From Mesobacillus foraminis (GTDB lineage Bacteria; Bacillota; Bacilli; Bacillales; Cytobacillaceae), in the NCBI RefSeq assembly GCF_004340465.1, contig NZ_SLVV01000004.1, forward strand, positions 391,230 through 455,229: a stretch of 64,000 nucleotides of DNA. The letters run 5' to 3'. The position numbers and the translations under genes were made by a program. The notes below the pieces were generated by a model. The model was not told the origin of the DNA. It saw only the letters and a program-made list of their open reading frames with translations, and ran no database searches. Positions 45,226 to 54,191 of this stretch are shown here, piece by piece (the first letter of the stretch is position 1; every line of letters begins with the position of its first letter).

Positions 45226-46803
45226 CTAGCCTCGCAGACTCCCTTTTAACCATGGGCGTTGGCGGTAAGGTCCGATGGGAACCTGGATCAGGCTGGTTTT
45301 TTCTGTATGCTTCATTTTATAAATTTCATCACACAGGTTTGCATCATAGCCAAGGAGAGGGTGCCCTCCCATCCCGATTGCTGAAGCAGCTAAAAGCAAT
45401 CGCTGTACGAGCATGCCTGCTTCCATTTGCTGGATTCGATACCCTCTATACCCTAATGAAGTTTTATCGAAATCCTTATCCCCTGCAACATGCAGACAGA
45501 GTGGTACTTGAAGCAAGTTGACATTGTGCAGGGACATTCCTGACTGCAATTGAAGCCGATGGTCTCCTGGCTGGACCTCTATTAGTTCATGGGCCGCTCC
45601 ATCATAATGATAGGCACCATTCGGAATGCCCTCCACATTATAAAAACACCCATATAGCGTGACGCGGGGCTCAGGATTTTCCTGCACTCCATCCAGATCA
45701 TTTCGGTAATGAAAAGAGCTTGTGGCCTCTTGAAGCAGGAATGCCAGCTGTTCCGCACTGATTTTTCCTAAAACAAAATCCATATCGGGTGAAAAGCGCT
45801 GCTGGCAGACAGACGCAAAATCATACGATCCTTTTTGAATCTCTGGCAGAGGAACACGTTTCCCTCCAGTATCGCTTCGCTCCTTCTCCTTAATTGGTTC
45901 AAAGAAATGGGTTGATTCGTTAAAAGATGCCTCATTTATGGTGGTTAACAGTGGATATTCTTTTACCCTCTTGGAACGAACATAATGGGAGTTCTTGATG
46001 GCCGGCAGCTCATCACAGAGTTCACTCGCAAACACAATACCATCTGTGTCCCTTGAGTTATTCATCCAGATGGTAGGCTCCACGGTTAAAGGAATCACAC
46101 CATACACACTTTCTTCCTGTTCCGGGAGACCAAGAAGATGGTTGATGGACCGGTCAAGAAATTGAAAGTATACCCCTGTTTCAAAGCCAAACCTTTTTGC
46201 TGCTTCAAGCAGCTGCCCTATCATGGCACCTGCATCCAGGCCTTGCAGACGGTAGGCAAAGTTATTGTATTTATAAAAGTTCTTCCAAAACATTGTCGAT
46301 ACAAAAACAGTGCCAAAACATGCAGATAGATCACAGCGACTGCCAATGGCCATTTTAATATAGGAGTCAAAGTTGCCTTCTCTCAATAATGCCAGGCGAT
46401 GGTGTGCAGCATCATAATGATAGACACCGTGAGGCAAATCATCCAGCTTGAGATATAAGTACAGTTCGTTTGGATATAAGGCTCCGCCGGATGGAGCAAA
46501 CCGTTTATAGGTATGCATCACTTGAGCTGCAGGATCAGGAGACTCCGGGGAAAGGGCCGTTTCACAATATTGCGCAAGGCCATTCACATACCAGAGAAAG
46601 TGACTCATTCTGCGAAGGTCAGGCTTTGTGGGCACTTCGTATCCTTCCAGTGTGAGTGGCACTTCCAAAGACAATGGAACAGTTGGAAGTCCCTGGTAGA
46701 GCTTATACGCAAGCGGGGCATCTTCCCAATCCACTTCCCAGTCCGGCGAGTTTGTTTTATCAATGTCAAAATGCAGGTTATGCAGAAATTCCTCCTGTTT
46801 CAT
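45226..46803 (-). CDS. SagB-type azoline dehydrogenase
   Basis: A 525-residue FMN-dependent dehydrogenase of the SagB/nitroreductase family with two related halves (about 60-260 and 330-515). Signature pieces include RFAPSGGALYPNELYLYL and VYHYDAAHHRLALLREG in the first half and NGAYHYDGAAHELIEVQPGD in the second, with a GMGGHPLLGYD segment near the end. In thiazole/oxazole-modified peptide pathways this enzyme oxidises azolines made from Cys or Ser to aromatic azoles. AGGGGG lies before ATG 46803, 20 bases after the YcaO gene. It is the last gene of the operon. Confidence 0.87.
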   Translation of the reverse strand: MKQEEFLHNLHFDIDKTNSPDWEVDWEDAPLAYKLYQGLPTVPLSLEVPLTLEGYEVPTKPDLRRMSHFLWYVNGLAQYCETALSPESPDPAAQVMHTYKRFAPSGGALYPNELYLYLKLDDLPHGVYHYDAAHHRLALLREGNFDSYIKMAIGSRCDLSACFGTVFVSTMFWKNFYKYNNFAYRLQGLDAGAMIGQLLEAAKRFGFETGVYFQFLDRSINHLLGLPEQEESVYGVIPLTVEPTIWMNNSRDTDGIVFASELCDELPAIKNSHYVRSKRVKEYPLLTTINEASFNESTHFFEPIKEKERSDTGGKRVPLPEIQKGSYDFASVCQQRFSPDMDFVLGKISAEQLAFLLQEATSSFHYRNDLDGVQENPEPRVTLYGCFYNVEGIPNGAYHYDGAAHELIEVQPGDHRLQLQSGMSLHNVNLLQVPLCLHVAGDKDFDKTSLGYRGYRIQQMEAGMLVQRLLLAASAIGMGGHPLLGYDANLCDEIYKMKHTEKTSLIQVPIGPYRQRPWLKGSLRG

Positions 46804-46823
46804 TTCAGGCCCCCTACTCCCCC

Positions 46824-48761
46824 TTATGGAAACGGATGCGGATATGGATTAAGCTGTTCCAGTGATAATGGCTGCTTCGTATATCCCAGTAGCTTAGGGA
46901 CCTTCAATACCCTTTCCAGCCCGGTAATGCGGGTCAGGTGATATCCGAATGTCATCGGCAACATCCCCGGAATCAGTACCTTCACGCAATGCAGACTGTT
47001 TCGAAGGGTTTCAGGTGTCGTTTGATCCACCACAATCACATCCAGGTTCAATTGGCGAAACGCCTGAAGAATGTCCTTTAAATCTTCTGTCAGGTCTGCA
47101 TGCTTGCCCTCCCACTTGAATTCCTCGGAGAAGGTCCGCAATGGCCGGTTATCCTCCAGCAAAAACTGCAGACGTTTTTCCGCCTCGGGCAAACCGTAAA
47201 TCATGCCGTGGTCATCCATTTTTCTTACCAGGGAGGAATCCTGCAGCATACCGAGGAATGTCTCCCGTCCGGCCTCCAATTTATCGTCTAGCGTAAGCAT
47301 CATGGCCGCAAGTTCGTGAAAGGCACTCTTCACGGCTCTCAGCGGATCCAGATGGGCGCCAGCCGCACAGATTAAATTCAGCCCTTTTTCTTTCGTGTTT
47401 TTAGCGATAGCCAAAATACTTGGGATGCCGTTTTCCATTGTCGAGTTGAAGAAATGAAGCTCATATCCAGCCACTGTTCGCACACGGTCAATCATCAGCT
47501 GCAATTCTTCATCACCTGCGGACTCAGGGTCCAGACGAGGCAGGCTTAGCTTGGCATACCAGGTCAGGAGAAATGAATCTCGCTCCACCACTTCCATGAT
47601 CCCGTGGAAAATGGCCTCCTCCAAGCTTCCTCCCAGGGCGCACCCGTTGCTTGTTTCGTATACAAATCCATCACCGCAGCCCAAACTGTAATAGGCAAGG
47701 AGCTCTGGAACGAGAATCGAACGCTCCTGTAAAAATGAATACCCCCATACCCAGTTCATCGGCTGGTCCGGATTGAACTCCCTAAAAGGAAAACCTCGGC
47801 TGGTATACTGTTCCTTTGCATGTACACCGACCTTCACGGGATTGAGCGCCTGATCCTCTAGATTTCGGTAACTGTCATGAACAACGGTTCTTTTTCCACG
47901 GGGGCCAAGGCCGCAGTACCTTTCGAGCCCCTCCAGTATGGCGGTGGACTCACTTATTTTATAGGAGTGAGTCCGTCCTGCTACACCTTCATCCCCCATA
48001 AACAAGGGCAGATTTACACTGACATCCGCAAATGGCGGGACAAGGTCATACATTTTGCCATTTAAAAAGCCGGTGCGATTATCCAGATAGTCTTTTGCCA
48101 GCACGTTGCTTAGATCATCCATCGAAAGACAACGGTAGCTGTCAGAGCTGATTTTATGGCATGGTTTCAGGGAGATGACGGCGCGGCTCTCGGAATCATC
48201 CGGCACTTTCCCGCAGACCGGACATAACGCATCAGGAAGAAAGGTATGCCGAGAACTGTTCAATGTTTTCAGGTTGATTAAAAAGATCTTTCCCTGCTCT
48301 TCCTGCCTCCCTTGCAGAATCTCCTGCACCTCTGCCTCAAGCAGGCTGACCATGTGTAAAAGTCCTTGATGCGATGCCCACACATCGCTCCGGGAACTTC
48401 CTTGCATTCCCGCTTTTTGTTTTATTTCCCACATTTCTTTTCGGTCGCGTCCTGCCATTACGTATCTTCGGTCTGCACATTGGCTGCATCCTGGCGTACC
48501 CGGGCGGACCAGCGGCCCAATAACACCCTCCCCAAAGAGGATGAACCCTCGCAGCCAGGGAACGCCGGAGCGCAAACAGACTTCTTCCGCCTTTTTATGG
48601 ATGGAAGAATTCCAGTGATCATGGAGCACAAGAATCAAATCGGACTTTTTCGGCATCCCACCCTCGAAATCCGCCAGGCGAACGACATGGCTTGTGGCGG
48701 ACAGTTTGTCGAACATATAGCCAGCCAGCATTCCTTCACCGACAATCACTACCGATTTCAC
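46824..48761 (-). CDS. YcaO cyclodehydratase fused to an E1-like leader-binding domain
   Basis: A 645-residue fusion. The N-terminal part (to about 230) is an E1/ThiF-like cyclodehydratase partner with a zinc tetra-cysteine site (CSQC near 93-96 and CPVC near 186-189). The rest is the YcaO ATP-dependent cyclodehydratase (GLERYCGLG, NGCALGGSLEEAIFHGIMEVVERDSF) ending with the proline-rich tail PYPHPFP, which is typical of peptide-cyclising YcaO proteins. It converts Cys and Ser/Thr of the precursor to azolines. GTG start overlapping the upstream stop (GTGA), with GAGGAGG nearby, so it is coupled to the maturation gene. Confidence 0.88.
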   Translation of the reverse strand: MKSVVIVGEGMLAGYMFDKLSATSHVVRLADFEGGMPKKSDLILVLHDHWNSSIHKKAEEVCLRSGVPWLRGFILFGEGVIGPLVRPGTPGCSQCADRRYVMAGRDRKEMWEIKQKAGMQGSSRSDVWASHQGLLHMVSLLEAEVQEILQGRQEEQGKIFLINLKTLNSSRHTFLPDALCPVCGKVPDDSESRAVISLKPCHKISSDSYRCLSMDDLSNVLAKDYLDNRTGFLNGKMYDLVPPFADVSVNLPLFMGDEGVAGRTHSYKISESTAILEGLERYCGLGPRGKRTVVHDSYRNLEDQALNPVKVGVHAKEQYTSRGFPFREFNPDQPMNWVWGYSFLQERSILVPELLAYYSLGCGDGFVYETSNGCALGGSLEEAIFHGIMEVVERDSFLLTWYAKLSLPRLDPESAGDEELQLMIDRVRTVAGYELHFFNSTMENGIPSILAIAKNTKEKGLNLICAAGAHLDPLRAVKSAFHELAAMMLTLDDKLEAGRETFLGMLQDSSLVRKMDDHGMIYGLPEAEKRLQFLLEDNRPLRTFSEEFKWEGKHADLTEDLKDILQAFRQLNLDVIVVDQTTPETLRNSLHCVKVLIPGMLPMTFGYHLTRITGLERVLKVPKLLGYTKQPLSLEQLNPYPHPFP

Positions 48762-50704
48762 GAGGATTCCTCCTCTCTAATCAGCACTCCAAACACACCA
48801 GCCAGCCCCTCTGTCAGCACTGGTTCTGCTTTGATTTCAAACACCATTAGCTGCCTATGATTTTGTTCCAGGAGCTGCAGGGCTGACTCCAACAGCTCGG
48901 ATTGTGATGTTTCCTGGGAGGAACGGATCTCAAGGTTTTCCGCCGATTCCCCCGAATGAAACACAGATTCTACTGATTGGGCTGCGAGAAAATCCTCTTG
49001 ATTTTGTGCCTTCATCAGAGCCTGTTTTAATGCTTGCTGCAGCGCCAGGGTCAAATTCAGCCCTGTACTGCGGAACCATCCTTCACTCGTACCGACCCAC
49101 ACGACCGGGAACCCCGATACTTCTTCTCCTACCCCAATGATTGGCTCCCCCTGCATTCTTTTTAGTGACTGTAAATAAAACTGGCATCGTTCATCTTCCA
49201 CTTTACCAAGGGAAACCGGAGTTACATAATACTCCCGATTGTGCTCCCGATCGGACAGCTCCTGCTCCAGGTATCGCTGCAGTCCCCGGCACAGTGCTTC
49301 CGCGGCACTTTCCCCTGCGCCGATGCCAACAGTCAAATTCTGTACTGCCCTATTCTTTTTTTTAGGGTGAGAAGGAAGAAGCAGATGGACCGTTTGCAGG
49401 AAATACTCTTCAATGCCTGTAAGCCCCGCTTCCCTTCTTGCCTCCTCATGAGTGAGGCCAGAACAGACTTTTTCCGGCAGAAGCGACACCGGCCCCTCAG
49501 ACAGCACGTTGACTGCCTGGACTTTGCATTGAGCCAGAGGCAGCTGCTTTAATTCTTCCTCCTCCCAAATATGGAAAATGCCTGACTCCGGAGAAGTCAG
49601 CTTATTAAAGAAAAGTAGCAATTGACCGGGTTCAAGGTTGCGGTCTCTTTGTTTGCACAGCACATCCACATCTTCCACCCAGCGGGCAGATAGATCGCCT
49701 GTTACAAATGGATGGGGCAAAAATGAATGCCAGCTTCCTTCGAGGGTAGTTAAATTAAGCAGGTAAAATCGGTCCAGTTGTTCCGGCTCCGTTACTTCTG
49801 TGATTTTTTTAAATAGTTCAAATGCAATAACATTAGCGAGCACGGCCCCTGCTACTGGTGAGAAGCCGGAGGACTGCACGCCTTCCTCTTGTTCAGGCAG
49901 GTGCAGTCTGCGCCATGCAGACTCCCAGCCTCCTGCTGAGTCCTTATGCACCAGCGGACCTGCCATTCCATAATCCTCGAGGCACAGCGAAGGAAGGAAT
50001 AGCTTCTGTTCTTCTTTGCAAATGGAATGGAGTGCCCTCAGCTCCTCTATATTCTCCTCCTCTGAAACATATAAAATCGCATCATACCTCCGCACAATCT
50101 CCTGCCAGGAACCAGACTCCCCGTTCTCCACAGTGATTTCCTCTAAAGCCACCTCGTGGTCAGTTGTCTGAAAATGATTCACGAGTTCCGTCAACCGTTC
50201 TCGATTCGTAGGTGACGAGTCTGTTATCACTACGTTCAATGAAGGCAGCCCTGATTCAAACAAGGAAGAAACAAGCGATGTAAGAATAGAACCAGATCCA
50301 ATCGCAAGCACTTTTGCCTGTCGATACCTTTCAAAATGGAATGCTCCGGAACCCCGAAAACTGTCCAAAAATTCAATTTGAGCGGCATATGTTTTCAGAG
50401 TCCGTTCTTCCAGAAGATGTGGAAGGTCCTGGCTGACATCCCGGACAAATCCATTTTGTAAAAGCACTTCTGCAATTTCATACACTCGATTCCGGTATGG
50501 ACCGGGCAATCCTTCTGTCAGCTTCGCCATTGTGTTCTCCCCGTTGAACATTGGCATGAGCTTTTCAATCCACTGATGAACATGGCTGCCTTCCATGCGG
50601 AACGAACTTACATTGTTCCGGAAATACACACCATGGTTGGGATCAGGGAGATATAAGGTGTCCCTTTTTACTTTTAAACGCATAGAGGGGGTCAAATTGG
50701 CCAT
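48758..50704 (-). CDS. thiazole-containing bacteriocin maturation protein (ocin-ThiF-like)
   Basis: About 648 residues, of the family annotated as putative thiazole-containing bacteriocin maturation proteins. The N-terminal 90 residues (LKVKRDTLYLPDPNHGVYFRN, MEGSHVHQWIEKLMPMFNG) look like a peptide-recognition domain; a Rossmann-like ThiF part with AIGSGSILTSLVSSLFESGL follows at about 135-330. It probably binds the leader peptide and presents it to the YcaO enzyme. ATG 50704 is chosen because AGGAGGAG lies just upstream, inside the frame open to 50785. It overlaps the next gene by four bases. Confidence 0.85.
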   Translation of the reverse strand: MANLTPSMRLKVKRDTLYLPDPNHGVYFRNNVSSFRMEGSHVHQWIEKLMPMFNGENTMAKLTEGLPGPYRNRVYEIAEVLLQNGFVRDVSQDLPHLLEERTLKTYAAQIEFLDSFRGSGAFHFERYRQAKVLAIGSGSILTSLVSSLFESGLPSLNVVITDSSPTNRERLTELVNHFQTTDHEVALEEITVENGESGSWQEIVRRYDAILYVSEEENIEELRALHSICKEEQKLFLPSLCLEDYGMAGPLVHKDSAGGWESAWRRLHLPEQEEGVQSSGFSPVAGAVLANVIAFELFKKITEVTEPEQLDRFYLLNLTTLEGSWHSFLPHPFVTGDLSARWVEDVDVLCKQRDRNLEPGQLLLFFNKLTSPESGIFHIWEEEELKQLPLAQCKVQAVNVLSEGPVSLLPEKVCSGLTHEEARREAGLTGIEEYFLQTVHLLLPSHPKKKNRAVQNLTVGIGAGESAAEALCRGLQRYLEQELSDREHNREYYVTPVSLGKVEDERCQFYLQSLKRMQGEPIIGVGEEVSGFPVVWVGTSEGWFRSTGLNLTLALQQALKQALMKAQNQEDFLAAQSVESVFHSGESAENLEIRSSQETSQSELLESALQLLEQNHRQLMVFEIKAEPVLTEGLAGVFGVLIREEESS

Positions 50705-50799
50705 CCTGCTCCTCCTTACACGTGATCTATTACCAGACAAAATCGTCACGTATACTATCATCCTATGAGGTACGATTTGTCTCATATGTATGGACGTAA

Positions 50800-50832
50800 A
50801 GAGAAAGACCCCTGCAGAAGCTAAGCAGGGGC
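50800..50832 (-). terminator. terminator between precursor and maturation genes
   Basis: CCCCTGC at 50809-50815 and GCAGGGG at 50825-50831 pair with a nine-base loop; minus-strand tail TCTTTCTCTTT. It would make the precursor transcript more abundant than that of the enzymes. Confidence 0.65.
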
Positions 50833-50879
50833 CAGTCTCTTGTCCTTAAGTGCGAGAATTTCACTGGGAAAAACTTGTG

Positions 50880-51158
50880 TTAATAACCGCCGCAACGGCC
50901 TCCGCACCGACCGCCGCAGCGGCCTCCTCCATGGAAGCAGTTGTGACAGCGGAAACAGTTGAAGCAATTATGGCAGCGGAAGCAGTTAAAGCAGCTGTAA
51001 CAGGAGAAACAGCTGAAGCAACGGCCAAATCCAACGCCAATAACGCCAAATTGCCTGGAATCATCAGCATAGTACTGATTTTGATCCCAAGGAACAGCCT
51101 GATTTACATTAAAATCTCCAAGATTCAGCATTTGTAATTCATTTTGAAAATCATTCAT
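50880..51158 (-). CDS. heterocycloanthracin/sonorensin-type precursor peptide
   Basis: A 92-residue precursor. Leader residues 1-45 are acidic and Asn/Gln-rich (MNDFQNELQMLNLGDFNVNQ). The core from Arg46 has cysteines at 47, 50, 53, 56, 59, 62, 65, 68, 71 and 74, an exact three-residue period, then at 81, 85 and 89 in RCGG units, ending GGY. The blocks CFNCFRCHNC occur twice in overlap. Cys (and the three Ser) are expected to become thiazoles or oxazoles by the genes downstream, giving a peptide antibiotic. ATG 51158 is chosen because GGAGGG lies nine bases upstream; the frame is open to 51257. This family is named from Bacillus heterocycloanthracin and sonorensin. Confidence 0.88.
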   Translation of the reverse strand: MNDFQNELQMLNLGDFNVNQAVPWDQNQYYADDSRQFGVIGVGFGRCFSCFSCYSCFNCFRCHNCFNCFRCHNCFHGGGRCGGRCGGRCGGY

Positions 51159-51409
51159 GTGCATACCCTCCGTCATATTTATAAGACCCGTGAACAAAAA
51201 TGGAACGGGACGAGCAATGCATGAAAGAACCGTCAATTGGTAAACAACCTTAGGCATTTCATGTACTCACAACCAAAATATGTCATAAACAGGGAGTTGC
51301 CACTGATTAAGACGCCTATTTTGTTTCTGCTTCCTTTTTAGCTTGTTTGCTCATAAACAATTCACAGTTGATTTATGAAAAAGCCTTATCAGTAACCCGC
51401 TGCGATTGT

Positions 51410-51925
51410 TGGATAGAAAAAGGTCTTCATCAAGCCGATGAAGACCAAGCGCAGCGACAGTTTGATAAAAAAAGTCCTTCATCATGGCGATGAAGACCAA
51501 CTGCTGCGATAGTTGGTTAAAAAAAGGGATTCATCAAGCCGATGAAGACCAAGCGCAGTGATAGTTGGATAAAAAAGACCTTCATCATGGCGATGAAGAC
51601 CAAACGCAGTGATAGTTGGATAAAAAAAGGGCTTCATCACGGCGATGAAAACCCGACGCAGCGTCAGTTGAATAAAGAAAGGTCTTCATCAGGACGATGA
51701 AGACCAAACGCAGCGTCAGTTGAATAGAAAAAGGTCTTCATCAAGCCGATGAAGACCAACTGCAGCGACAGTTAGATAGAAAAAGGTCTTCATCAAGCCG
51801 ATGAAGACCAAACGCAGTGATAGTCGGATAAAAAAAAGGCCTTCATCATGGCGATGAAGACCAAAAGCAGCGACAGTTGGATAGAAAAAGATCTTCATCA
51901 GCACAATGACGATAAGGCTTTTTAA
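51410..51925. repeat. array of ten 52-bp hairpin units
   Basis: The sequence CTTCATC (ATTCATC in the third unit) recurs at 51425, 51477, 51529, 51580, 51632, 51684, 51736, 51788, 51841 and 51893, so the period is 51-53 bases. Each unit has GGTCTTCATC, a five-base loop (AAGCC, ATGGC, ACGGC or AGGAC), GATGAAGACC, then AAGCGCAGCGACAGTTGGAT and an A tract. Both halves are conserved, so these are not CRISPR repeats with spacers. The last unit is degenerate. Role unknown; the array is not coding because the period breaks frame. Confidence 0.85.
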
Positions 51926-52164
51926 CAAACTATTATTATTGCAAATGAAGACTGTATTAACTATGAATGAAAGGAAATATTAATATATTTAGAACCTCTT
52001 GCCTACCTATTTTATTCTATTCTATAGAAATGAGTATACAGGGCACAGTTCCATTCTGCCAACTTAGCTTAACCCGGTGTAAGAATCATCTGGTTTTGCT
52101 GACGGTATCCGATTGGTACTGTAAGCTATAAAGAACTAAGTTATCATCCAATGGTGCTGTTCTT

Positions 52165-52872
52165 TTAATTCTCCTGGTTCCTCCCAAAACTCACCCAGTA
52201 TTCCCCATCTTCCAATTCCAGCTGGATTCCGCGCCAGCCCGCTGCCAGCATTTCCTGTTGCGCTTTTGTATCGCCCATCTTAAGTCTGGTGATTTCCGAC
52301 CAGTCTTTATCGCGTCCCTCTGATAATTCCTTTACAAAAACATAACGCAGCATTCCGCCGTATTTCTCTTTTAAAGCAGCGATTTCCATGCCCTGTGCAA
52401 ATTTATCTTTTAGACTTGGAATGTTAAACGGTGCTACCGTGCAGCAGATATGGGTAAAGCTGTTGTCTGTCTTCATCAGTTCTTGCATGATGAGGATTGC
52501 TAAGGTTTGCTGCAGTCGGTTGCCTCGGTATTTCTGATGGACAATGGAGACTTCCTGGTAAATGACTCCTGGAAGCTCTTCTTCGCTCAACCCGATATCC
52601 CGGCCTAAATGATCCTCATCAATTTCAGGAACCAGGAGAGCACGAAAACCTATAAGCCGCTCTTCTAGAAATACTCCAAGCATTAAACCATTTCCTGATA
52701 ATATATTTAGAAACTCCTTTTTCGTAAGCGGCTGGAGTGTTTCCTTCTTTTCCAGAGAATTGATCACAGTATTCTGCAAAGCGATTATTTCATTTATATT
52801 TTCTAAGGATAACTCACTAACTGTAAATGACTCCCCGCCCTGTTGCAGGGTTCCTTCATAAATGATGTTCAC
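52165..52872 (-). CDS. GNAT-family acetyltransferase
   Basis: A soluble protein of about 235 residues with a GNAT fold: VSIVHQKYRGNRLQQTLAILIMQEL has the acetyl-CoA loop motif (Q/R-x-x-G-x) and HICCTVAPFNIPSL the following strand. GTG 52872 is preferred because GGAGGG lies just upstream, inside the frame open to 52905. Substrate unknown. It stands alone between the hairpin array and a secreted protein; a link to self-protection against the modified peptide is possible but unsupported. Confidence 0.78.
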   Translation of the reverse strand: MNIIYEGTLQQGGESFTVSELSLENINEIIALQNTVINSLEKKETLQPLTKKEFLNILSGNGLMLGVFLEERLIGFRALLVPEIDEDHLGRDIGLSEEELPGVIYQEVSIVHQKYRGNRLQQTLAILIMQELMKTDNSFTHICCTVAPFNIPSLKDKFAQGMEIAALKEKYGGMLRYVFVKELSEGRDKDWSEITRLKMGDTKAQQEMLAAGWRGIQLELEDGEYWVSFGRNQEN

Positions 52873-53130
52873 CGTTTTCCCTCCTTGAACGGACAATTGT
52901 CTCATAGACCGTCAGCACCTTGATGGAGCATTTGTATATCACATCCACTCTCAGTGCCATCTTCGGTAAGACGTAAGAACAGTTCATTATAACATAGATT
53001 GCCTTCATTTTTTTATCTTAATTGGTCGAGTCCAGGAAACGGAGGTTTACCGTCTTTTAGAATGCATACCGCTCTGCTCTTCGGCTTCCATATACAAACA
53101 AGCCTTTTCCATTCCCGCTACCTCCAAACG

Positions 53131-53165
53131 AAAAAAAGCCGGACTTAGCGCCAGGCTTCTTTCCT
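53131..53165 (-). terminator. terminator of the membrane-anchored protein gene
   Basis: AAAAAAGCC and GGCTTCTTT pair around a loop with inner GG/CC; T tail on the minus strand. Confidence 0.68.
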
Positions 53166-53213
53166 TTCTAATCGATTGCAGCGCCAGCTTTTGCTTTGAA
53201 TTTTTTAACAGCA

Positions 53214-53786
53214 CTAGCTATCCATTCTCTTGGGATTTTCACTGTCATTGATATCTATTTCTAATTCCCCATCTTTTCCATCCAGAGGAGCTTTCCCAAT
53301 CACTGCTCCCATTGGGATATAGACCCCTTCATCACTTGAGCTCTCATTCATGATGAGAATATAATGCTTACTCTCTTTCATGAGTTTATATCCATTAACC
53401 GAATATGTAACCTTTTGGCCGTGTCTAATCGTCCCTGATGCAGCGTTTTCCAGCACTTTGATGACTGTCTTATTCCCCATTTCGTCACCAGTGGTATTTT
53501 TGATTACCTCTTTGACCTCAACATCCGAAATAGTAAATCCACCCAGGATGCCTCCGTCCCCATCTTCATGAAACGTTGGCACTTCCTTGTCTAATTTTTT
53601 CCCAATGACGATCAATGTGGATTTCCTCTCCATATCTTCAAAGCTCTCAAAGGGTTCACTTTTGCCTTGACTTCGAAATTCTTTTACAGGCTGCGCCGAA
53701 TTAATCGCATACACTCCGCCATACCCAAGTCCCCCTGCCAGTACAACACCCAGGACCGAAGAAAATAAGATATTTCTCTTTTTCAT
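53214..53786 (-). CDS. secreted or membrane-anchored protein of unknown function
   Basis: A 190-residue protein with an N-terminal signal anchor (MKKRNILFSSVLGVVLAGGL, helix to about 27) followed by a charged linker and one extracellular domain (STLIVIGKKL, GFTISDVEVKEVIKN, YILIMNES). No conserved family is recognised, although the pattern is like small exported proteins of bacilli. AAAGGGG precedes ATG 53786. Near the end an overlapping 26-codon frame is open in another frame (see findings), which could mean the C-terminus is frameshifted. Confidence 0.68.
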   Translation of the reverse strand: MKKRNILFSSVLGVVLAGGLGYGGVYAINSAQPVKEFRSQGKSEPFESFEDMERKSTLIVIGKKLDKEVPTFHEDGDGGILGGFTISDVEVKEVIKNTTGDEMGNKTVIKVLENAASGTIRHGQKVTYSVNGYKLMKESKHYILIMNESSSDEGVYIPMGAVIGKAPLDGKDGELEIDINDSENPKRMDS

Positions 53787-54160
53787 GTTATTGACCCCTT
53801 TTATTTTAATGTCTTCTGGCAGCTTCTAATTTCTATAGGCAAATGGACTTTAAATTTTTTTAAAATCTTCATCCTATGCAATCCAACGACGAGGCCATCC
53901 TGATCAATCATTTCTCTTAGAATTCTCCCTCAATCCTTTTCAATCCTCCTGAAATTGGTAGAAAACTGGGTTTTGCTTTTTTTAAATGGTACGAACTTTA
54001 CTTTGTTCGTCATCTCCCAGTCTATCCACCTATTCATAGATGGATAGACTCATAGTTCCAAGTAAGCACTAACTAAGGTTGTTCTTTTACCAAGGGGGAT
54101 ATTAATTCACTTAACTCTTCTGCTTTAGCCACGGTTTAATACTTTTTTTAGGCATTAAAA

Positions 54161-54189
54161 AAGAAGCAGCGGGATTTCCACTGCCTCTT
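54161..54189 (-). terminator. terminator of the thermonuclease gene
   Basis: AAGA-GCAG and CTGC-TCTT pair with a short loop beyond the nuclease stop. Confidence 0.65.
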
Positions 54190-54191
54190 TC

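Noticed and set aside
50850..51137. Ala/Thr-rich plus-strand frame over the precursor
   Set aside because: It is the antisense shadow of the Cys-repeat precursor; the minus-strand gene has a ribosome binding site and family match.
51410..51925. CRISPR array
   Set aside because: The intervals between the hairpin repeats are as conserved as the repeats, so they are not spacers, and no cas gene is seen.
51716..51928. Seventy-codon frame inside the repeat array
   Set aside because: The period of 52 is not a multiple of three and the frame has no start signal, so it is fortuitous.
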